Shown piece after piece: positions 54,427 to 62,435 of a DNA stretch of 64,000 nucleotides. The notes under the pieces were generated by a model that saw only the letters and a program-made list of their open reading frames with translations, was not told the origin of the DNA and did not search any database. The stretch's first letter is position 1, and every line of letters starts with the position of its first letter. The stretch is from Euryarchaeota archaeon UBA558 (lineage in GTDB: Archaea; Thermoplasmatota; Poseidoniia; Poseidoniales; Thalassarchaeaceae): contig DAZE01000015.1 in the NCBI GenBank assembly GCA_002507175.1, positions 1 to 64,000 on the forward strand, in the 5' to 3' direction. A program made the translations under genes and the position numbers.

Positions 54427-56052
54427 GTGATTGCTTACCTCAGTGCGGAGATTGGCCTCTACAGCGAGTTGCACACCTACTCTGGGGGATTAGGTGTCTT
54501 GGCTGGTGACCACTTGAAGTCAGCCGCAGACGAGGGGATCGATATCGCAGCAGTCACTCTTCTCTATCGGGAGGGGTACGGAAGGCAGCATTTGGATTCG
54601 GAGGGGAACCAAACAGAGACCTATCCTGACCTTGATCCCAGTAAACACCTGAGGGACACTGGGCTGGAACTCGAGATTCCACTGGACGGGCATGTCTTGA
54701 ACTCAAAGATTTGGACGACCGTGATCAAGGGGATTGGGGGGCATGAGGTCCCAGTTTACTTCCTGGACACGCGGCATGCGGCAAACGAAGACAGGCATCT
54801 GAAGCTCTCAGACAGACTCTATGCGGGCGGGGACGACATGCGAGTCAGGCAGGAGTACCTTCTGGGCGTAGGTGGAATCAGGGCCCTCAAAGCCCTTGGG
54901 CATTGGCCACTTAAGGGACTCCACCTCAACGAAGGGCACTGCTCCTTCGCAGGCCTCGAGATGATCAGGCAGGGGTGGACCAGGGAAGAGTGCTCGAAAA
55001 GAACCCTTTTCACCACGCACACACCAGTCGCCGCTGGCCACGACAAGTTCGACTGGGACCTAGTGGACAATGTGACTGGGGACCTCATTGGGGGCTCTGA
55101 GAGGGAAATTGCGACGCATGAGGGGCAATGCTCAATGAGCCACCTCGGAATAGGCATGGCTGGAAGGGTAAATGCTGTCTCACATCTCAATGCGGAAGTT
55201 GCCTCCAAGATGTTCCCAGAAGTGACGATCGCACCGATCACCAATGGAGTGCATCACACCACTTGGATTTCCCCCACGATGGCTCGCCTATACGACGAGG
55301 AATTGGATGGATGGAGGTCCGATGGTAGCCTATTGGAGAAAGCTCAGATCCTGAGCGACACAGGGCTGGAAAGGGCAAGAGCGGAGTCAAGGGCTGTGCT
55401 GAGGGAACTTGTTAGGTCGATGACAGGCATTGAGTTAGACGGCAATAGGCTCACGGTGGGGTTCGCACGTAGATTCGCCACCTACAAGAGAGCCTCATTG
55501 GTCTTCAGGGATATCAATAGGCTCAATGAGATGGGGGGAGGTAGGCTACAATTCGTCTTCTCAGGCAAGGCCCACCCCCGCGACGAAGGCGGTAAGCGCC
55601 TGATCAAGGAGGTTTTCGCCGCTGCTAGAGAGCTAGATGACATACCAGTGGCGTTCCTAGAAGACTATTCCATGGCCACTGGCCTAGCGATGACCAGTGG
55701 GGTCGATGTCTGGCTCAACACCCCGGTACGACCCATGGAAGCTAGCGGCACCTCTGGAATGAAGGCCGTAATGAATGGCGTGCCGAACCTGTCGATACTG
55801 GATGGATGGTGGCCTGAGGCATGCAGACACGGAGAAAACGGATGGGGCATCGGGAGGAAAGAAGAGGACAGGGACGATGACAGGGACGCTGACTCGCTGT
55901 ACGACATCATGGAGAACGAAGTGATTCCAACATGGTCATCCAGTAGGTCGAACTGGACAAGGATAATGAAAAACGCGATCTCAGTCGGCCCCCGGTTCAC
56001 AGGCCAAAGGATGATCAGAGATTACAAGTCGATGTATCAAGCATTCAAGTAG
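54427..56052 (+). CDS. Alpha-glucan phosphorylase
   Basis: A cytoplasmic PLP enzyme (GT35) that releases glucose 1-phosphate from alpha-1,4-glucans. Features: YSGGLGVLAGDHLKSAAD near the N terminus, LHLNEGHCSFAGLE, ITNGVHHTTWISPTM, VGFARRFATYKRASL, and EASGTSGMKAVMNG with the PLP lysine. At 541 residues it is shorter than the 700-850 residues of most members, though the catalytic core motifs are all present. The start is a GTG giving MIAYLSAEIGLYSELHTYSG, which matches the short prokaryotic type. It follows the GH57 gene by 14 bases and probably shares its transcript. Confidence 0.93.
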   Translation: MIAYLSAEIGLYSELHTYSGGLGVLAGDHLKSAADEGIDIAAVTLLYREGYGRQHLDSEGNQTETYPDLDPSKHLRDTGLELEIPLDGHVLNSKIWTTVIKGIGGHEVPVYFLDTRHAANEDRHLKLSDRLYAGGDDMRVRQEYLLGVGGIRALKALGHWPLKGLHLNEGHCSFAGLEMIRQGWTREECSKRTLFTTHTPVAAGHDKFDWDLVDNVTGDLIGGSEREIATHEGQCSMSHLGIGMAGRVNAVSHLNAEVASKMFPEVTIAPITNGVHHTTWISPTMARLYDEELDGWRSDGSLLEKAQILSDTGLERARAESRAVLRELVRSMTGIELDGNRLTVGFARRFATYKRASLVFRDINRLNEMGGGRLQFVFSGKAHPRDEGGKRLIKEVFAAARELDDIPVAFLEDYSMATGLAMTSGVDVWLNTPVRPMEASGTSGMKAVMNGVPNLSILDGWWPEACRHGENGWGIGRKEEDRDDDRDADSLYDIMENEVIPTWSSSRSNWTRIMKNAISVGPRFTGQRMIRDYKSMYQAFK

Positions 56053-56088
56053 TCAACAAGGGCGAAGCCTTGATTGAGATTGGAAGGA

Positions 56089-56265
56089 TCATTCTTCCAT
56101 CATCTTGTCTATTTCCTGCGAGAAGAGGATCAGGGTCGGGGCCCAGAGACCAACGAATATGCCAAGATCCGCATTGCCACCATCATGCATGAAGTAAATG
56201 TAGATCGAAGCGAGTATGGAAACCGCGCTAGCGGCCAAACCCAACCTTCCTATTTGTCCTGCCAT
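56089..56265 (-). CDS. Small two-helix membrane protein, function unknown
   Basis: A 58-residue protein with two hydrophobic segments (LGLAASAVSILASIYIYF and LGIFVGLWAPTLILF) and an acidic end. The ATG at 56265 is chosen because a very strong Shine-Dalgarno sequence, AAGGAGGTG, is five bases upstream; the frame is open a further 27 codons but that region has no coding look. Size and layout resemble small membrane proteins found next to surface or transport genes, but no family was recognised. It is convergent with the phosphorylase gene. Confidence 0.7.
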   Translation of the reverse strand: MAGQIGRLGLAASAVSILASIYIYFMHDGGNADLGIFVGLWAPTLILFSQEIDKMMEE

Positions 56266-56268
56266 GTA

Positions 56269-56286
56269 TACACCTCCTTGGGTGTA
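56269..56286 (-). promoter_or_regulatory. Hairpin overlapping a strong ribosome-binding site
   Basis: TACACC and GGTGTA (56269-56274 and 56281-56286) are exact reverse complements around six bases, so the RNA AAGGAGGTG of the 58-residue gene lies partly in the stem and partly in the loop. A translational switch is possible; a palindromic operator would look the same. Confidence 0.4.
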
Positions 56287-56401
56287 ATTCAAATTAATCG
56301 ATATTGATCTTTTCTGTGATATCAAACTCCACAGGCGTTCTTGCACCCTAAATCCTCCTTATCACCCCAATTGGACGCAGGGCAATCGAATCAACTCTTT
56401 A

Positions 56402-56644
56402 CTATCTCCCTAACCTTAACATGCCTAGTCCATTGATTGTCATGAATACGCCTGGGACGAGGAGCAACACGACCAAACCCCCCCAACCGACATCACCATT
56501 TGAGCTTCCGATAAGGGGCAACAAACCAATTGTCGTTAGCACCAGGCCCAACACGGTTAACAGGGACCCTATGCCTTTCCTCATCCATCCCGGCATAGCG
56601 ATTATGATTAGATCAAGAATTATTCCACGCATCAAGCCCCGCAT
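56402..56644 (-). CDS. Small membrane protein with two to three helices, function unknown
   Basis: About 80 residues if the ATG at 56644 is used, with helices ILDLIIIAMPGWM, IGSLLTVLGLVLTTIGLLPL and GLVVLLLVPGVFMTI. Later ATG codons at 56596 and 56584 would leave the last two helices and are equally possible because no ribosome-binding site or clear TATA element picks one. It is not recognised as a known family. It precedes the other small membrane gene on the same strand by about 140 bases, suggesting the two go together. Confidence 0.5.
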   Translation of the reverse strand: MRGLMRGIILDLIIIAMPGWMRKGIGSLLTVLGLVLTTIGLLPLIGSSNGDVGWGGLVVLLLVPGVFMTINGLGMLRLGR

Positions 56645-56746
56645 ATTTCAATGATGGAATCTTTGGCTTCTAACCTTGCCTATCGCTCCGAGCATATCAG
56701 CAGTATAGAATGTGCAATTTCTAACTCCTTGATTTAGGCATCACTG

Positions 56747-58300
56747 ATGAGGCGCCTAAAAGTACAAAGCCGCAGGGCAGAGTCATGGCCCGTGCAGATC
56801 GAATATCCGAGCAGGGTCTATGAGAACATCCTCTCCCACTTCGAGATTGATGACATACAAAAGGAAGATTTCAATCAAGATTTGTCAATTACCGGGGGGG
56901 ACCTTGGGCCACCCCCTCCTAGATACAGCATAGACTTCGTCTCCGACCAACTAGGGATTCTGATATTAGAGGTCCCCTCGGCCGAATTGGACACCGCCAG
57001 GTATCGTCAAGAGATCAAAGGCTTGAGGCCGAAAAAAGATGCTGATGAAATATTGAGGATAAAGCTCTACATGAGGGAGAAATTCGTAAGATACAGGAAT
57101 AACGGGGGCGAGTGGGCCTTCGAGCCATTCAACGATTGGCGGAATGCGCACATCGTAGAGTTCTTCCTTTTGGAGTGCCTCCAGATTGGGAGAGCAGAAT
57201 GGGCGTTGCAGAATCATGAGGCCTTGTCAAAATCAATGAGGTTCATAGAATCTCCAGACACAGATGGAGTCAAGCTCCCAGGCATTCTTGAAAGGTTCGA
57301 TTTCCGTTCCTCCACGGAGGATATGGATCGGCTTCGGGAAGAGACTGGGAGGACCTTCCTCAGGCTCCCCAGGGAATCCGAGTTGACCATCAGGGGGATC
57401 AATGCTGGTCTGATCGGGGACCCCGATGAGGACCCCATATCCAGAGAGGGGGTGATTCGAACTTTCCAGAGTATCGCCCACTACTACAACGAGAATAAAT
57501 GGAGGAAGGACAGATGTCGGGCAAGGGCGGAGGAGAAGGCTTCGTCGGTTATGGGTGAGGAATCGGCGATAATGTTCGATGAATTGCGAGAGCGACTCAT
57601 AGAGAACTCCTTCGCGATCAACGATATGTTCGCACCAGATCAGAGGTACGACACCGGCAAGCAGATCGACCTGCTTCCTTTCGTCAAGCCGGGGAAGATT
57701 GAGGGTGGCTCGAAGGAGTGGTGGGAAAACCAAGATGCTCCAATTGTGTTCACGAAAACGCCAGATCCCGTTGGTGCAATCGTTTTGTTGATACTATGCA
57801 GCCCACTCTTGTTCTTCGGCGGGGCCATAAACATCGTCGGTTTCTCTCAGCCGTTGGCTTTGTTGGTCACCATCCCCATCACTGGCCTTTGCTGGGGTTT
57901 CCTCCTACTCGGGGTTGTTGCAGGTGCCCTTGTGAAACACACCTTGACAATTGACGGGAAGAACGATCAGATCAACCATTTCGAGAGCCTGCCTGGTACG
58001 ACGTTCTACGATGTCGACCACGGCTCAGTCAAGCTCTCCAAGGTGAGTGTCGTAAGGACGTGGGGAATCAACACGGGGCCATCTGCGAACGGCGAGAAGG
58101 GGCCACCTCCCTCCAACAAGGTCGTAATCTGCCGTTACCCCAACAAGAATTCGAAAACCGACTTGGACGTATCGTGGCTCTTCACTGCTGGTAAGTTGGA
58201 TTCCAAGGAGCTTGCGTGGACATTGGGGGTCCCATGGAAGCCCCGTAGGGCAAATCCCAAGGGATCGTATCCCGGAGGGGGGCTGAACCCGGATTGGTGA
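56747..58300 (+). CDS. Unrecognised 517-residue membrane protein
   Basis: A protein with no family recognised. The first 340 residues are charged and soluble-looking (YIDF-type strands and helices, with LRIKLYMREKFVRYRNNGGE and DEDPISREGVIRTFQSI), followed by two adjacent hydrophobic helices (VGAIVLLILCSPLLFFGG and LLVTIPITGLCWGFLLLG), then about 130 residues that read as a beta-rich domain ending in PWKPRRANP. No signal peptide is visible, so both ends may be cytoplasmic. It ends 21 bases from the convergent TSP3/propeller gene. The coding signal is strong across the whole length. Confidence 0.7.
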   Translation: MRRLKVQSRRAESWPVQIEYPSRVYENILSHFEIDDIQKEDFNQDLSITGGDLGPPPPRYSIDFVSDQLGILILEVPSAELDTARYRQEIKGLRPKKDADEILRIKLYMREKFVRYRNNGGEWAFEPFNDWRNAHIVEFFLLECLQIGRAEWALQNHEALSKSMRFIESPDTDGVKLPGILERFDFRSSTEDMDRLREETGRTFLRLPRESELTIRGINAGLIGDPDEDPISREGVIRTFQSIAHYYNENKWRKDRCRARAEEKASSVMGEESAIMFDELRERLIENSFAINDMFAPDQRYDTGKQIDLLPFVKPGKIEGGSKEWWENQDAPIVFTKTPDPVGAIVLLILCSPLLFFGGAINIVGFSQPLALLVTIPITGLCWGFLLLGVVAGALVKHTLTIDGKNDQINHFESLPGTTFYDVDHGSVKLSKVSVVRTWGINTGPSANGEKGPPPSNKVVICRYPNKNSKTDLDVSWLFTAGKLDSKELAWTLGVPWKPRRANPKGSYPGGGLNPDW

Positions 58301-58321
58301 CTCGCCATTAGGGGCTGGCTG

Positions 58322-60517
58322 TCACCTTCTGTTGTATACGTAAAGGACGTAAAGCCCGGTCACTGCCAAGATCGTGGCGCCAACCCCGATTTCTGCCAAC
58401 AGACTGGCTGCAGAATGGCGGTTGGGGTCCAAGGGATAGAAGTCCCCCTCGTCGGACCAGCCATCCCCATCCCCATCCGGACACCCCGATCTGTCTTGGT
58501 CGGATTTGCCCCATTCGTCGGGGCAGTCATCCGATAGAGATGCTCCTTGTTGATCTGAGAATCCGTCGCCATCCGAATCGGACCACATCAAAATGGAGTC
58601 GGGATGTGAGTCTACTTCGTCGGACCACCCATCGCCGTCGCCATCTGGGCACCCCATTGGCCCGATTGATGAGTTCCCGGTCACCAATGGGCAGGAGTCG
58701 GGCATCGTGGCAGGAGATGGGTTGTCGCCGAAGCCATCGGAGTCGGAGTCGCGCCACTGTGTCGTGTCGCCCTCAAACGCGTCACCGTCGTCCGACCATC
58801 CGTCCCCGTCGCTGTCTGGGCACCCCCTCCTGTCCTCAGTGCTCGACCCCCATGACTGGGGGCAGTCATCCGGAAGGTAGGCGGGGGCGGGGTTGTCGCC
58901 ATAGCCATCGGAGTCGGAGTCGCTCCATTGGGAGTCGTGTGAGGGGAATGCGTCAGCCCCCTCGTTCGATGTCCAGTCAGGACTGGGGTCCGAGTAGCCG
59001 TCCTCATCGGTGTCTGGACATCCCTTCCGATCGTATTCTGAGTATCCCGAGGTGTATGGGCAGCTGTCTGGTTCGATTCCTGATGGGTTGTCGCCATACC
59101 CGTCTCCATCTGCATCCGCCCACTGGGTCTCATCCTCCGGGTACTCGTCAGAGAGATCGGCCCGGCCGTCGTCGTCCGAGTCAGGGCAACCTCGTAGGCC
59201 TATCGTGGATGTTCCGCCTGCCTGTGGGCAATCGTCCGACGTTGGCGTTCCAGGTTGGTCGGCATAGCCGTCCCCGTCTTGGTCCGACCACAATAGGTGG
59301 TTGTCTGGATAGGCGTCTAGGCTGTCCCTGACCTCGTCGTAGTCCCTGTCTGGATGTGGATCGAGCCTGACGACGACGTCCTTCTCCGCATCCACATACC
59401 ACAGCTTCCCGGATGGGCCTATCTCCAATCCCATTATGGAACTGGCATTGGTTTCCACAGTCCTGGATCCAAATGCAGCCTTCCCCGTCTCATCGAGGTT
59501 GTATACGGTGATCCTATTGTTGCCATTCTGGGACACGAAGACCTTGTTCTCGTGGACTACAAGGCCCGACGGTCTTGACAGCCCCGAAGACAAGACCCCC
59601 CACTCGACGTCAGTGACCTCGCTGTATTCCGCAAGCACCTCCATCTGGGACTCGGAGCCAGAGATGTCGGTGACTGTGGTATCCTGATCTGATGTGTTCA
59701 CCCAAAGTACTCTTCCCCCGCCAGTGTCAGCGATGTAGAGGATGCCGGAGACATCGTCCTTGTCCATATGTCCGGGTACGTCGGCTACGCGAGTGAGATT
59801 GATCTCGGTGTATCTCTTGACGACCCCATCAGAATGGTCATCCTCGCCCGTGTCATGGTCCTCGTTGAAATCGTAGTGAACCAGCTCACCGTAAAAGCCG
59901 TCATTGTACCAATATGCGTTCTCTACGTCATGGGCAACGCCCATTCCGAGTGGGCTCTCATGCAACATATCGAGGTGACTGCCCAACAGGCCGCCGGACT
60001 CTTGATTCTCGACAGCGTAGTGATCCAGTGAGGAGGGCCAAAGTGCTGGGCCCATGAAATCGTTTGGATCGCCTTGTCCATTGTAGGTGTTTCTAGACTC
60101 CTGTGCTGTGGCGAATTGGTAGTCGAACTCGAGATGATTTGCACCGAAGGCTATCGCGCTGACCTCTTCCATGAAGTGGTAGCCATATGCATCTTGTCGA
60201 GTCTCTGATGTCTGATCTAAATTGCCTGCATCTTGGATAATCGTAGCACTGTCTGTTGCTCTGTTGACGACCCATAGCTCGCCCAAACGCAGAGGGCTTG
60301 GATGAAATTCAAGATCCCGAGGTTCATCAAGCCCTTGTACGCTGGATGCCACTTCGACTTCAGAGAATCCAGGGCCAAATTGTGTGACATAGTTCCCTGG
60401 AGGGGTTTGAGTGTCCGGATCTGCAGACTCAGGAGATGCTGATCCAGCGAAGCCCACAATCAGCATGATTGCAATCAGATTTACAAAGTTGGATCTGGAG
60501 TGGGACCCACTTGCCAT
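58322..60517 (-). CDS. Secreted membrane-anchored protein: NHL-like beta-propeller followed by TSP3 repeats
   Basis: 731 residues. A signal (VNLIAIMLIVGFAGSASP) is followed by a region to about residue 385 that reads as an NHL/SMP-30-like beta-propeller: repeated blocks such as LEFHPSPLRLGELWVVN, ILYIADTGGGRVLWVN and KVFVSQNGNNRITVYN. The second half is TSP3-like repeats with paired Cys (SDDCPQAGGTST, PDSDDDGRADLSDEYP, PDSCPLVTGNSS). One helix at the C terminus (GVGATILAVTGLYVLYVY) anchors it. No catalytic centre was seen. A TATA-like TGTATATTGT about 24 bases before the ATG supports the start. Likely a calcium-stabilised surface binding protein. Confidence 0.8.
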   Translation of the reverse strand: MASGSHSRSNFVNLIAIMLIVGFAGSASPESADPDTQTPPGNYVTQFGPGFSEVEVASSVQGLDEPRDLEFHPSPLRLGELWVVNRATDSATIIQDAGNLDQTSETRQDAYGYHFMEEVSAIAFGANHLEFDYQFATAQESRNTYNGQGDPNDFMGPALWPSSLDHYAVENQESGGLLGSHLDMLHESPLGMGVAHDVENAYWYNDGFYGELVHYDFNEDHDTGEDDHSDGVVKRYTEINLTRVADVPGHMDKDDVSGILYIADTGGGRVLWVNTSDQDTTVTDISGSESQMEVLAEYSEVTDVEWGVLSSGLSRPSGLVVHENKVFVSQNGNNRITVYNLDETGKAAFGSRTVETNASSIMGLEIGPSGKLWYVDAEKDVVVRLDPHPDRDYDEVRDSLDAYPDNHLLWSDQDGDGYADQPGTPTSDDCPQAGGTSTIGLRGCPDSDDDGRADLSDEYPEDETQWADADGDGYGDNPSGIEPDSCPYTSGYSEYDRKGCPDTDEDGYSDPSPDWTSNEGADAFPSHDSQWSDSDSDGYGDNPAPAYLPDDCPQSWGSSTEDRRGCPDSDGDGWSDDGDAFEGDTTQWRDSDSDGFGDNPSPATMPDSCPLVTGNSSIGPMGCPDGDGDGWSDEVDSHPDSILMWSDSDGDGFSDQQGASLSDDCPDEWGKSDQDRSGCPDGDGDGWSDEGDFYPLDPNRHSAASLLAEIGVGATILAVTGLYVLYVYNRR

Positions 60518-60536
60518 GCTGGTTGTTTTGCTTAGT

Positions 60537-60546
60537 TGTATATTGT
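60537..60546 (-). promoter_or_regulatory. TATA-like element for the propeller/TSP3 protein
   Basis: ACAATATACA on the coding strand is centred about 25 bases before the ATG at 60517, in keeping with a leaderless start. Confidence 0.4.
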
Positions 60547-60623
60547 GCCTCTGCTCTCTTGGGTGTTGGAATCATGCACATGAAAATAGTTGGTCGGCTA
60601 TCGAACTATCTCGCTATGATAAA

Positions 60624-60772
60624 TTATGAAGATGATTTTCCCAACCTCATTCTTATTTCGTCAGCGAGAACCTCATGTTGATCCTTATCGACTGTCAAGA
60701 TAGCAATCACGTCGCCTTCAGAGTCTACCAATTTCACAACATATTTCCAATAACCGCTTATCCAAATCCCTC
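60624..60772 (-). other. Out-of-frame coding continuation of the gene ending at 60773
   Basis: Directly past the stop at 60773, the -1 frame encodes 47 residues (IWISGYWKYVVKLVDSEGD, then DVIAILTVDKDQHEVLADEI and RMRLGKSSS) before a TAA at 60624. It has protein-like composition and no start codon of its own at its beginning. It reads as the real C terminus of the membrane protein, cut off by a one-base frame difference near 60773-60780. A sequencing error, a real frameshift or recoding cannot be told apart here. Confidence 0.6.
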
Positions 60773-61477
60773 CTAGATGTGATCGTTGTGTGTTGACGAG
60801 GTCGTGTCGACCCAGACCATGTCGGGAATTACCTCGGAGACATTTGAAACCTCAAGTTCCTTGTATGTTATCGATTTTAATTTGAGTGGAAGGAGCCACC
60901 TTCTTAGAATGACCTTGTTTCCATGGATTTCTATCGATGTCCAATTCTTATCCCTAACTATAAAAAAGTACGATAACAAAGAGAACATCATTGCAAAGAC
61001 TACTGCGACGGATACATAGTAGAATGTGTTTTTCATTCTGTAGTCGATAAGCCTCTCCATGTCCGCAGAGAATTCAAACTCCGGGTCCTGCCCGAAATCA
61101 TCAGTGCAGAACCAATTGTTGCCCCATTGGTTCTCGCAGTAGTACCACTCTGAGTCCCAATAGCCAGATTCAACGCCATATTGGTCCTTGCAACCCCATT
61201 GATTGGCACCCCAATCCATCTCGTCCATTCCCCCTTCCCACGTGCACTCACCGTCGTAGTATGAGTAGACGTTTTGTTCCTCTTCGAAGACTAGATCCTC
61301 TGCGAATTCGGAGATATAACCTGAAATCATGAAGGATAATACCATCATTACGGCCATGGTGGGCACTCCGCTATTCCCATTTGCCTTGAAAAAGAATGGT
61401 TTCGAGTCAAATTCCACACTGGGCTTCGCCTGATCTTGGTTTTCCCCCTCAGAATCTCCCCACCATTGGTCGGCCAC
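60773..61477 (-). CDS. Membrane protein with Trp/Cys-rich extracellular loop, probably frameshifted near its end
   Basis: 234 residues as read. A soluble N terminus is followed by a helix (PTMAVMMVLSFMISGYI), a 90-residue extracellular loop unusually rich in Trp, Asp, Asn and four Cys (ECTWEGGMDEMDWGANQWGC, WYYCENQWGNNWFC), a second helix (FYYVSVAVVFAMMFSLLSYF), and a basic cytoplasmic part with a PH-like strand pattern (WTSIEIHGNKVILRRWLLP). It stops at NDHI, but the -1 frame carries on as a plausible protein for another 47 residues (60624-60772). Not recognised as a named family. The divergent gene at 61609 encodes the CBM-HTH protein. Confidence 0.7.
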   Translation of the reverse strand: MADQWWGDSEGENQDQAKPSVEFDSKPFFFKANGNSGVPTMAVMMVLSFMISGYISEFAEDLVFEEEQNVYSYYDGECTWEGGMDEMDWGANQWGCKDQYGVESGYWDSEWYYCENQWGNNWFCTDDFGQDPEFEFSADMERLIDYRMKNTFYYVSVAVVFAMMFSLLSYFFIVRDKNWTSIEIHGNKVILRRWLLPLKLKSITYKELEVSNVSEVIPDMVWVDTTSSTHNDHI

Positions 61478-61608
61478 AATCCCAGGATAATGGAATACAG
61501 CATAACGATTTGCCCGGCGCCTAATGGGTCCAGTTGCTGATCAGAATAGCATCACAGCCTTTTCTTTCCTGACAGGACATTCATAATGCAACATGGATTA
61601 GCGATTAT

Positions 61609-62289
61609 ATGGCAAGTCAGAGGCCTCGGCTAACCGAGGTCCGATTCACGGTGACTGACCAAAGCGGATTTGTAAAAGAGCCCCGCCTGAAGGGCTCCTT
61701 CACCAACTGGGATCAAGTACCGATGTCGGAAATCGGGGATGGGCTATGGGAACATGTCCAGATGGTGGCCCCCGGAACATACGAGTGGGGGGCTGTCGAA
61801 CCTGACGGAACTGAATGGGGCGTTTGGCTCCCTGAGTTGGCTGGTAATAGGGTTAATTTGGTAGTCACAGTGACCATGTCGTTGTTGGTGGAGGGTGTTA
61901 CTTCGATATTCATCGGGGATGGACATGTCCCAAGGCCTACCTCCAGAAGTTTCCTGGAGGGGCTCTCCCCCAAGGACCGCGCCGGCCTAGATGAGATACT
62001 CCGTTTGTTATCCAGAGCGAGCATGATGAACGTCCTGCAAGTTATCATATCCGCTCGGGCTCCACTTCGATTCAGCAGAATCCAGGACCTCTGTGCCATA
62101 TCTGCGACATCCCTCTCCCGCAGGCTGAAGGAGCTGGAGAAGGCCGGGTTGGTGAGGCGGTATTCCCACAACACCATCCCATTGACGGTTGAGTACCAAG
62201 CGACTCAGGTCGCATTCGAGCTTGAGCCGACTCTAAGGGAGCTCTACAGTTGGGCAATCGACAATCGAGAGAGCCTGCGCGGACCCTGA
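61609..62289 (+). CDS. CBM48-like glucan-binding domain fused to a winged-helix DNA-binding domain
   Basis: 226 residues, no signal peptide, so cytoplasmic. Residues about 8-86 match the AMPK-beta/CBM48 fold: VRFTVTDQSG, RLKGSFTNWDQVPM, GLWEHVQMVAPGTYEWGAV; the Trp pair and GTYEWGA are where such domains hold glucan. Residues about 115-220 are a winged helix of the HxlR/ArsR kind: LRLLSRASMMNVLQVII, FSRIQDLCAISATSLSRRL (recognition helix), KELEKAGLVRRYS and a wing. A sugar-sensing transcription factor is inferred, and the alpha-glucan genes at 40531-56052 are the obvious targets. An ATAATG element about 24 bases before the ATG may be its TATA box. Whether the domain binds free glucan, glycogen or nothing needs testing. 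Confidence 0.78.
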   Translation: MASQRPRLTEVRFTVTDQSGFVKEPRLKGSFTNWDQVPMSEIGDGLWEHVQMVAPGTYEWGAVEPDGTEWGVWLPELAGNRVNLVVTVTMSLLVEGVTSIFIGDGHVPRPTSRSFLEGLSPKDRAGLDEILRLLSRASMMNVLQVIISARAPLRFSRIQDLCAISATSLSRRLKELEKAGLVRRYSHNTIPLTVEYQATQVAFELEPTLRELYSWAIDNRESLRGP

Positions 62290-62317
62290 TCCGTACTATC
62301 GTTGGAGCGTCCTTTAT

Positions 62318-62393
62318 TGGCGCCGACAGCAGGACTCGAACCTGCGACCTGCGGATTAACAGTCCGCCGCTCCACCAACTAAGCTATGTCGGC
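62318..62393 (-). tRNA. tRNA-Asn (anticodon GTT), CCA encoded
   Basis: The acceptor stem GCCGACA (62387-62393 on the minus strand) pairs with TGTCGGC, with discriminator G and encoded CCA (62318-62320). The anticodon loop is CTGTTAA with GTT at 62358-62360. The T arm is GCAGG-TTCGAGT-CCTGC. It begins 28 bases after the CBM-HTH gene, which is on the other strand. No intron is present. Confidence 0.97.
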
Positions 62394-62435
62394 CCAACCC
62401 GGCCGCCGCATAACACATTCATCAATGAATCGGAA

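Noticed and set aside
61713..62177. 154-residue minus-strand frame across the CBM-HTH gene
   Set aside because: It is a mirror frame of a gene with clear domains on the plus strand.
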